A stretch of DNA of 5,517 bases from Candidatus Zixiibacteriota bacterium. GTDB taxonomy: Bacteria > Zixibacteria > MSB-5A5 > GN15 > FEB-12. Positions 1 to 4,313 of this stretch are shown here, piece after piece; position 1 is the stretch's first letter; each line of letters opens with the position of its first letter. The position numbers and the translations under genes were made by a program. The notes under the pieces were generated by a model. The model searched no databases. It saw only the letters and a program-made list of their open reading frames with translations, and was not told the DNA's origin. The stretch is from assembly GCA_018816665.1 (NCBI GenBank), contig JAHIVM010000569.1, forward strand, positions 1 through 5,517, written 5' to 3'.

Positions 1-537
1 CTGTTGGATAATCTCCCGGTGCTCTCCCTTCTTGCCGCGCACGAGCGGGGCCAGAACCATCAGGCGGCTTCCCTCCTCAAAACTCAGCACCGAGTCGACA
101 ATTTGCTCAACGGTCTGCTGGGTGATGGGCTGACCGCATTTCACACAGTGGGGGACACCAATGCGGGCGAAGAGGAGACGAAGATAGTCATAGATTTCGG
201 TAATCGTCCCAACCGTGGAACGCGGATTGCGAGGGGTGCCCTTCTGTTCGATGGAGATGGCCGGTGAGAGCCCCTCGATGAAGTCGACATCCGGCTTTTC
301 CATCAGTCCCAGGAATTGACGGGCATAGGCAGAAAGTGACTCGACATACCGTCGTTGCCCCTCGGCATAAATGGTATCAAAGGCCAGCGAGGATTTCCCG
401 GATCCGGACAGGCCGGTAATGACAGTCAAGGAATTCCGGGGAATCTGGACATCTATGTTTTTCAGATTGTGCTCACGGGCTCCCTTTACATGCAGGTAAG
501 CCCGGTTTTGCTGGTAGCGATCACCGTTGTCAGCCAT
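1..537 (-). CDS. uvrA: Excinuclease ABC subunit A (UvrA), N-terminal part, cut by window edge
   Basis: UvrA is the damage-recognition ATPase of nucleotide excision repair. It dimerises, scans DNA with UvrB and loads UvrB at lesions. The frame is open from an ATG at 537 to base 1, giving 179 residues of a protein usually about 940 long, so the rest lies outside the window. Visible hallmarks are the opening region with R-E-H-N-L-K-N (21-27), the Walker A loop G-L-S-G-S-G-K-S-S (42-50), the very conserved F-D-T-I-Y-A-E-G-Q-R-R-Y (53-64), the S-A-Y-A-R-Q-F-L block (69-76), and E-Q-K-G-T-P-R-N-P-R-S-T-V-G-T (97-111). A C-x-x-C pair at 131/134 begins the first zinc module. The start has a GGAG ribosome site six bases upstream. 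It is transcribed divergently from the methyltransferase gene. Nothing in the visible part is damaged. Family assignment is essentially certain. Confidence 0.97.
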   Translation of the reverse strand, partial: MADNGDRYQQNRAYLHVKGAREHNLKNIDVQIPRNSLTVITGLSGSGKSSLAFDTIYAEGQRRYVESLSAYARQFLGLMEKPDVDFIEGLSPAISIEQKGTPRNPRSTVGTITEIYDYLRLLFARIGVPHCVKCGQPITQQTVEQIVDSVLSFEEGSRLMVLAPLVRGKKGEHREIIQQ

Positions 538-558
538 GTTTTTCTCCGCCAAAAAGCC

Positions 559-594
559 AAACCGCAATATAAGCGATCCCGGACCGAGTATACA
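559..594 (-). promoter_or_regulatory. Candidate uvrA promoter
   Basis: On the minus strand, a TATATT hexamer (571 down to 566, five of six matches to the -10 consensus) lies 17 bases from a weak -35, TGTATA (594-589, three of six). The predicted start near 559 gives a 22-base leader that contains the GGAG ribosome site. The weak -35 overlaps the inverted repeat at 586-610, as expected for a regulated promoter. This rests on sequence matching only. Confidence 0.4.
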
Positions 595-610
595 GCCGGA
601 ATCTGTACTC
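586..610. promoter_or_regulatory. Inverted repeat, candidate operator upstream of uvrA
   Basis: TACAG (591-595) and CTGTA (603-607) form a perfect dyad with a 7-base centre. Outside it, GAGTA (586-590) and TACTC (606-610) match if the two bases 591-592 are skipped. The repeat overlaps the -35 region of the candidate uvrA promoter. uvrA is an SOS gene in many bacteria, so LexA is one possible ligand. However, the half-site order (ACAG...CTGT) is the reverse of the E. coli SOS box (CTGT...ACAG), and LexA motifs vary by phylum. The binding protein is not identified. Confidence 0.3.
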
Positions 611-778
611 CTAAATCACTTTTCTGAGAGGGAGAGTTCCCATCAAACTGACCGGACCGGTTACCGTATCAGGTGTAGAGACTGTCGCCGCCGGCTGCGT
701 ACACGGCTCAGGGCAGCGGCGCGTATTTCAAAACCGGTAACAGGAGAGCCCGGACGGCTGTGGGTGCCTCGAAAACAC

Positions 779-806
779 TTGACAGGTGAGCCTCCGGGAA
801 TAAATT
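779..806 (+). promoter_or_regulatory. Promoter of the methyltransferase/ECF unit, probably leaderless
   Basis: A perfect -35 TTGACA (779-784) is followed after 16 bases by TAAATT (801-806, four of six -10 matches). Placing the last -10 base at -7 puts the transcription start at 813, which is the A of the methyltransferase ATG. There is no ribosome site at normal spacing; the nearest GGGAA ends 12 bases before the ATG. Both facts fit a leaderless mRNA. An upstream promoter giving a conventional leader is not excluded. Confidence 0.5.
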
Positions 807-812
807 GCGTCC

Positions 813-1421
813 ATGTCCCACGATATCCATCAGGCGTTTTTTGACAAACTGGCAGCGGAATGGGACCTCATGTTCACCGCTGAGGATCTGGAGCGCTTGT
901 CGCACCTGGTCGACTCTCTGGATGTTGCCCGGGGTATGGACATTCTGGATCTTGGATGCGGTACGGGGGTGCTGTTTGATATGCTGCGGCGGAAGGTTGG
1001 TCCCGATGGTACCGTCACGGGGGTTGACTTCTCGATCCAGATGGCCCGCATAGCACATCGCAACTTCCCTTTTGACAACGTGACTGTTGTGGACGCCGAT
1101 GTGATCAATTTGCCGTTCCAGAGCTCGGTATTTGAGATGGCCGTGTCATTTGCGGCCTTCCCGCATTTTTCCAACAAACAGGCGGCCTTGCAGGAAATCG
1201 ACCGGGTCCTCAAGCCCAATGCGCTGTTCCACATCATCCATCTCCAGTCGTCCAAGGAACTGGCCGACATGCATCTGGAGATCGGCGGTGCGGTGGCTCA
1301 TGATGAGTTGCCGTCGGAAGCCGAACTGCGCCGGATGTTTGCCGACAGCCGCTTTACGGATATCAGTATAGAGGATCACCCGGGACTTTACCTTGCCTCG
1401 GCAAGGAACGCAAAAGAATAA
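813..1421 (+). CDS. Class I SAM-dependent methyltransferase (Methyltransf_11/25-like)
   Basis: This is a 202-residue soluble methyltransferase predicted to use S-adenosylmethionine; the acceptor is unknown. Motif I is I-L-D-L-G-C-G-T-G (44-52), the SAM-binding glycine loop. The acidic end of strand 2 is V-T-G-V-D-F-S (68-74), where D72 should contact the ribose. D94-A-D96 precedes N-L-P-F (99-102), followed by a motif IV-like strand and the E-I-D-R-V-L-K-P helix (128-135), all typical of the fold. The C-terminal third has a histidine-rich stretch (H140, H143, H154, H163) with I-G-G-A-V (157-161) and H-D-E-L-P (163-167). I recall a similar pattern in methyltransferases of anaerobes, though I cannot name a characterised member. 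The length is complete for a single-domain enzyme. The start at 813 is the only ATG in frame with the promoter placement. It is followed 10 bases later by an ECF S component gene, so the two are probably cotranscribed and may serve the same small molecule. Confidence 0.93.
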   Translation: MSHDIHQAFFDKLAAEWDLMFTAEDLERLSHLVDSLDVARGMDILDLGCGTGVLFDMLRRKVGPDGTVTGVDFSIQMARIAHRNFPFDNVTVVDADVINLPFQSSVFEMAVSFAAFPHFSNKQAALQEIDRVLKPNALFHIIHLQSSKELADMHLEIGGAVAHDELPSEAELRRMFADSRFTDISIEDHPGLYLASARNAKE

Positions 1422-1431
1422 AGTTCTCCTT

Positions 1432-1953
1432 TTGAAGCATCAGCTTTCAAAAACTCAAAGACTCAGCTACACCGCGTTATTCCTGGCTCTTTCCCTGGTA
1501 CTCCCCCTGGCCTTTCATGCCTTTGGAGTGGCCGGACGAATATTCCTGCCCATGCATATACCCGTCCTGCTGGCGGGCATGCTGGTAGGTCCCTTCAGTG
1601 CCCTGGTGGTGGGACTGCTCGGACCCGGGCTGTCCCATCTCATGACCGGGATGCCGCCTACGTATGCGGTTCCTTTGATGACGCTGGAACTTCCGGTGTA
1701 CGGTGTGATTGCCGGCGTTTTGTACTACCGCCTGAAGCTGCATGTTTACCTGTCGTTGATAGTGGCGATGGTGGCCGGGCGGCTGGTCTTTGGTCTGGCG
1801 CTGCTGGTGCTGGGAATGTTCATGAACCTGCCGTATACGGCGGCAACGTTTTTCTCGGCGGGCGGCGCGGTAGTAGCCGGCCTACCGGGAGTGGTCCTGC
1901 AATTGGCCCTGATACCGCTGCTGGTGACCGCCGTCAAAAGGCGAACCCGCTAA
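1432..1953 (+). CDS. ECF transporter substrate-binding S component, substrate unknown
   Basis: This integral membrane protein is the substrate-capturing subunit of an energy-coupling-factor vitamin or metal importer. With the TTG start at 1432 it has 173 residues, normal for S components. Hydrophobic segments lie near 11-28, 42-53, 55-71, 82-99, 104-127 and 145-167, i.e. six helices. Helix 1 contains A15-L-F-L-A19, the A-x-x-x-A pattern with which S components dock onto EcfT. The block M-H-I-P-V-L-L-A-G (41-49), then V-G-P, and T-G-M-P-P (72-76) match the general ECF S-component family (PF12822-like). No EcfT or EcfA gene is present here, so it must use a module encoded elsewhere. No ATG occurs early in the frame. 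TTG 1432 puts a short basic N-terminus directly before helix 1. An upstream in-frame TTG at 1393 (186 residues) would overlap the methyltransferase by 29 bases. Neither has a good ribosome site, so translational coupling is likely. Confidence 0.88.
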   Translation: MKHQLSKTQRLSYTALFLALSLVLPLAFHAFGVAGRIFLPMHIPVLLAGMLVGPFSALVVGLLGPGLSHLMTGMPPTYAVPLMTLELPVYGVIAGVLYYRLKLHVYLSLIVAMVAGRLVFGLALLVLGMFMNLPYTAATFFSAGGAVVAGLPGVVLQLALIPLLVTAVKRRTR

Positions 1954-1956
1954 ACA

Positions 1957-2003
1957 AAAAGAGGCCGTCGATCTTCCGGATTCCCGGTCGGATCAACGGC
2001 CTT
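1957..2003 (-). terminator. Rho-independent terminator for the minus-strand operon, between convergent genes
   Basis: Bases 1962-1973 pair with 1991-2002: on the minus strand this is a 12-pair stem with one G-U wobble. The 17-base loop can itself fold through CCGG/CCGG. On the minus strand the stem is followed by CTTTTTG, a clear U-tract, so it ends transcripts of the CDGSH gene, whose stop is about 25 bases away. Read on the plus strand the stem has a C-A mismatch and only a mixed TTCTC tail, so it would stop the ECF transcript less well. Confidence 0.85.
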
Positions 2004-2026
2004 CTCAATTCTATCGGGCACCGAAC

Positions 2027-2221
2027 CTAGCCGATAAACCCCGTATTGTTGTGCGTTCCGTCGCAGAACGGCTTTTTCTGTGACTGCCCGCAACGGCACA
2101 ACGAAAAGGGACCGTCCTTCTTTTTGATCGTACCGTCGGTCAGCATAATCTCGAACGATCCGCTCTCCACCAGCGCCGGGCCGTTGGGGATCAGTTTGAT
2201 TTTCAAAGTTTTGGCGGCCAT
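2027..2221 (-). CDS. Single-domain CDGSH iron-sulfur protein
   Basis: This 64-residue protein carries a CDGSH-type [2Fe-2S] motif (PF09360). The sequence C-R-C-G-Q-S-Q-K-K-P-F-C-D-G-T-H runs from 42 to 57, so C42, C44, C53 and H57 should be the 3-Cys/1-His ligands. The His ligand makes such clusters redox-active and labile; family members serve in electron or cluster transfer and redox sensing. The first 40 residues form the strand-rich lead-in and there is no membrane anchor, unlike mitochondrial mitoNEET, so it should be cytosolic. The protein is complete. An AGGAG site lies eight bases before the ATG. The Fe-S ferredoxin-like gene is 82 bases upstream on the same strand with no clear terminator between them, so cotranscription is plausible, with a possible extra promoter in the gap. 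A strong terminator follows. The precise partner is unknown. Confidence 0.94.
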   Translation of the reverse strand: MAAKTLKIKLIPNGPALVESGSFEIMLTDGTIKKKDGPFSLCRCGQSQKKPFCDGTHNNTGFIG

Positions 2222-2242
2222 ATCCCTGTCTCCTGTGTCAAG

Positions 2243-2271
2243 ATAATCAAGTTCGTACGTTGTTTATCCAA
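2243..2271 (-). promoter_or_regulatory. Weak candidate promoter of the CDGSH gene
   Basis: On the minus strand TTGGAT (2271-2266, three of six) and GATTAT (2248-2243, four of six) are 17 bases apart. The start would fall near 2236, leaving a short leader that begins just before the AGGAG site. The match is weak and read-through from the upstream gene may suffice. Confidence 0.25.
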
Positions 2272-2303
2272 ACACAGAGTTGCTGCCCGATGTTCCCGTG
2301 GTT

Positions 2304-3044
2304 CTAGACGTCGATGGTTCCCAGGATGTCCCCGCGGATGCCGATGGTCGTGATTTTGATGGGGAATGACTGGCCGGCCTGCTGTCGGGCCATTTGTGTC
2401 GCCTGACCGAGCCCGTTGCAGCACGGGACTTCCATGAGGAGCACTTCGACCGAGCGGAGGTTATTGGCGGCAAATATCTGGGTCAGTTTGTCGAGATAGT
2501 GTTGCAGGTCATCGAGTTTGGGACAGCCCACGGCCAGGGCTCGACCCTTGAGGAAGGTGTCGTGATACCCCGGGTGAGCGAACGGCACACAGTCGGCCGT
2601 AATAAGCAGGTCGGCATTTTTGAAATACGGCGCCTGCGGTGATACGAGCATCAACTGTACCGGCCACTGGGTGAGTTGCGAGGCGCCGCCGGACAGTGCG
2701 GTCGGCCGGGGAGCGGCAACCGGTTGGGTCCACTGACGGGCGGCCATGCCCGGACAGCCGGCTGAGTTCGGCAGGGTTTGCAGGGTGGGAGCGGCCGTCT
2801 TTTTCAGTTCGGCCTCAACCGCCGCTTCACTGTATTCGTCGGCCTCGCGCTTGATAACGGTCAGGGCTCCGGTGGGGCAATGACCCAGGCACACGCCGGC
2901 GCCGTCGCAGAGGATCTCGGCCTTCAGCCGAGCTTTGCCATCAACCAGTTCCAAAGCACCTTCGGCACAGGCGGTGATACAGTCCCCGCAACCGTCGCAA
3001 AGGTCCTCATCGATGACAATGATATCTCGTAGTGTTTTGGCCAT
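2304..3044 (-). CDS. 4Fe-4S ferredoxin-like protein with extra Cys-containing C-terminal domain
   Basis: This is a 246-residue electron-carrier-like protein. The N-terminal part is a two-cluster ferredoxin domain. C16-x2-C19-x2-C22-x3-C26 gives one complete set. The second set has C46, C52 and C56-P, with alanine at 49 where the second cysteine would sit. Three-Cys sets can hold a [3Fe-4S] cluster or borrow another ligand, and this pattern (C-D-G-x-G-x-C-x-G-x-C-P) is, as I recall, usual for this family. A linker with C97-P-G follows. The C-terminal domain (about 122-246) has A-D-C152-V-P-F-A-H-P, V-G-C174-P-K-L-D-D and V-P-C208-C209-N-G, suggesting further metal or redox chemistry; I know no proven function for it. 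Related proteins in anaerobes are often found near Crp/Fnr regulators and hybrid-cluster protein genes. The ATG has a strong GGAGGAG ribosome site. A regulator-type palindrome and a -10 lie upstream. No hcp gene is present in this window. Confidence 0.9.
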   Translation of the reverse strand: MAKTLRDIIVIDEDLCDGCGDCITACAEGALELVDGKARLKAEILCDGAGVCLGHCPTGALTVIKREADEYSEAAVEAELKKTAAPTLQTLPNSAGCPGMAARQWTQPVAAPRPTALSGGASQLTQWPVQLMLVSPQAPYFKNADLLITADCVPFAHPGYHDTFLKGRALAVGCPKLDDLQHYLDKLTQIFAANNLRSVEVLLMEVPCCNGLGQATQMARQQAGQSFPIKITTIGIRGDILGTIDV

Positions 3045-3071
3045 AACTCCTCCAGTTCAGTAGTGGTACTG

Positions 3072-3077
3072 AGTATC
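3072..3077 (-). promoter_or_regulatory. -10 element of the Fe-S protein gene
   Basis: GATACT, read from 3077 to 3072 on the minus strand, matches four of six -10 consensus bases. The implied start at 3065 gives a 20-base leader carrying the GGAGGAG site. There is no -35 hexamer at standard distance, as expected for a promoter that depends on an activator bound at -41.5. Confidence 0.45.
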
Positions 3078-3099
3078 GGGTATTGGTCCGTTGGAGGGT

Positions 3100-3113
3100 A
3101 TGACTTAAGTCAA
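3100..3113. promoter_or_regulatory. Crp/Fnr-family (DNR/FNR-type) binding site
   Basis: On the minus strand the sequence is TTGACTTAAGTCAT, a 14-base dyad whose inner 12 bases (3101-3112) are perfectly palindromic. It has the TTGA-N6-TCA layout of FNR/DNR-type boxes. Its centre, between 3106 and 3107, is 41.5 bases upstream of the start inferred from the GATACT -10, the classical class II activator position. The adjacent Crp/Fnr gene encodes a recognition helix suited to TTGA half-sites. Binding is inferred, not shown. Confidence 0.65.
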
Positions 3114-3127
3114 GCGCTCGACGGCCT

Positions 3128-3148
3128 GCCACCGGTTCAGCCGGCGGC
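3128..3148 (-). other. Stem-loop spanning the stop codon of the Crp/Fnr gene
   Basis: GCCACCGG (3128-3135) and CCGGCGGC (3141-3148) form an eight-pair stem with a five-base loop. In the minus-strand RNA one pair is G-U. The loop contains part of the TGA stop. No U-run follows, so it is not a standard intrinsic terminator, but it could stabilise the 3' end or cause pausing before the Fe-S gene promoter. Confidence 0.4.
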
Positions 3149-3811
3149 GGTGAGCTTTTCCAGACGGTTCCGGTCTTCAATCTTGATATGAGGGCCGTCG
3201 ACCGATATCAGACCGTCGCGGGTCAGCCGGGCCAGAGAACGCGAGAGGGTTTCGGGAATTGTCCCGAGTTCGGAAGCGAGAACGGATTTTTTGACCTTCA
3301 GGTGAACAACATTGGTCACCGCCCCGGCCTCGTTGCGACTTGTTTTGAGCAGGTAATGAGCCAGGCGGTTGGTGACGCTGGTCAGGGAGAGGCCTTCGAC
3401 CAGCCGGGTCATTTTGCGCAGGAGATCCGAAAGGCGGCCGATGAGATTGACCGCAAGATCGGGATTTTTGCCGAGCAGGGCCACGAAGCGATCACGATTG
3501 ATGGTCACCAGTTCGGATTTCTCCAGGGCCTGGGCGGAGGCAGGGTAGGTTCCCGCAGAGAACAGAGCAGCCTCGGCGAATGTTTCACCGGGTCCCGCGA
3601 GCATCAGGATCTGTTCTTTGCCATCGGGAGACAGCTTGAACACTTTGACTTTGCCGTGATTAACGATGTAAAAGGCGCCTGCCCGGTCGCCCTCGTGGAA
3701 GATCATTTCGTCGGGCTCGACTTTCTTGAGTACGGCCGCCGACATGACTTCATCAAGGGCATTGTCGTCGAGTTCGCAGAACAATTGCGATATTTTCAGG
3801 GCCTGATACAA
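3137..3811 (-). CDS. Crp/Fnr-family transcriptional regulator, DNR/HcpR-like
   Basis: This is a 224-residue two-domain regulator. The effector domain (about 5-118) is a cNMP-type beta-roll with H-E-G-D (39-42), F-Y-I-V-N-H-G-K-V-K-V (47-57) and P-G-E-T-F-A-E (74-80). The dimerisation helix covers about 119-145. The winged helix-turn-helix (150-212) has recognition helix E187-T-L-S190-R191, the E-x-x-S-R type that in FNR reads TTGA half-sites. In the phosphate cassette, Y-P-A-S-A (89-93) has alanine where Crp has the cAMP-binding arginine, so cAMP is unlikely. F-A-E-A-x-x-F...Y-P-x-S-A resembles NO-responsive DNR and HcpR. Only one cysteine (C12) lies near the N-terminus, so there is no FNR-style Fe-S cluster. 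The start is TTG at 3811, directly after an in-frame TAG, with a GGGAG site six bases upstream. A matching palindrome lies just downstream, before the Fe-S gene. The signal, perhaps heme-bound NO, is inference. Confidence 0.92.
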   Translation of the reverse strand: MYQALKISQLFCELDDNALDEVMSAAVLKKVEPDEMIFHEGDRAGAFYIVNHGKVKVFKLSPDGKEQILMLAGPGETFAEAALFSAGTYPASAQALEKSELVTINRDRFVALLGKNPDLAVNLIGRLSDLLRKMTRLVEGLSLTSVTNRLAHYLLKTSRNEAGAVTNVVHLKVKKSVLASELGTIPETLSRSLARLTRDGLISVDGPHIKIEDRNRLEKLTAAG

Positions 3812-3905
3812 CTACAACTCCCGGTTACACACATGACGGATTACCTGCCGGCATTAAGGTAGAGCACCGCCGGATCAAAGACAAGCAAATGTGGAAAGGG
3901 GGCAA

Positions 3906-4262
3906 TTAGAGAACTTTGTTGATCAGCTTCTCAATGTCGGACATCATGAGCGGCTTGCCGAGGAAACCATCGGCCTGTGCCATTTCGGCCTGGGATTCGA
4001 TTTCAGCGGTAGAATAGCCGGAGATCAGCACCACCGGAATCTTGGGAAACCGGCTTTTGACTTCCTGCAGCAATTCCAGCCCGGACATGTTGGGCATACG
4101 CATATCGGTGATGACCATGGAGATGCCGCCCTTGTCCAGTTCGGTCAGGGCCGCGTTGCCATCGGATGCTCTAACCGACTCGTAATCAAAGACCTCAAGC
4201 ATCTCACACAGCAGTGAAGACATATTCGGGTTGTCGTCTACAATTAGTATCTTCTTAGCCAT
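3906..4262 (-). CDS. Receiver-only (CheY-like) response regulator
   Basis: This 118-residue stand-alone phospho-receiver has no output domain. Key residues are all present: acidic pair D9/D10, phosphoacceptor D53 in I-T-D-M-R-M-P (51-57), the switch serine S81 in L-I-S-G-Y (79-83), the aromatic-position residue F100, and the invariant lysine K103 in G-K-P (102-104). The protein should therefore be phosphorylated by a histidine kinase and signal by protein contact. The M-R-M-P and I-S-G-Y motifs are the NtrC/hybrid-kinase style rather than strict chemotaxis CheY, so the name cheY would overstate what is known. AGGA lies six bases before the ATG. It sits 51 bases downstream of hflX with no hairpin between them, so cotranscription is likely. 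No kinase gene is visible in the window; the partner must be elsewhere. Confidence 0.94.
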   Translation of the reverse strand: MAKKILIVDDNPNMSSLLCEMLEVFDYESVRASDGNAALTELDKGGISMVITDMRMPNMSGLELLQEVKSRFPKIPVVLISGYSTAEIESQAEMAQADGFLGKPLMMSDIEKLINKVL

Positions 4263-4313
4263 ATCATTTCCTGTTTAGGTTGTATCGGCAAAAGAAGGCG
4301 GAAATTAAGGGGG

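Noticed and set aside
586..610. E. coli-type SOS box before uvrA
   Set aside because: The half-sites are in the opposite order to CTGT...ACAG and the spacing differs, so it is kept only as an unassigned inverted repeat.
640..812. Possible riboswitch (cobalamin, FMN, TPP, glycine, ZTP, c-di-GMP) upstream of the methyltransferase/ECF genes
   Set aside because: An ECF gene made this worth testing, but none of the conserved cores of these classes was found by eye, and the best promoter lies downstream of the structured part.
527..844. Plus-strand open frame across the uvrA/methyltransferase gap
   Set aside because: The product is arginine-rich with no recognisable motif, and the frame overlaps both the uvrA start and the methyltransferase start. 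This looks like non-coding intergenic DNA.
1393..1431. N-terminal extension of the ECF S component from TTG 1393
   Set aside because: It would overlap the methyltransferase by 29 bases. The extra 13 residues precede an already complete basic N-terminus before helix 1, and no ribosome site is well placed.
3188..3862. Long open frame on the plus strand opposite the Crp/Fnr gene (224 codons)
   Set aside because: It lies almost wholly antisense to a gene with unmistakable Crp/Fnr motifs. Its translation shows no family motif and it has no supported promoter or ribosome site, so it is a shadow of the GC-rich codon pattern.
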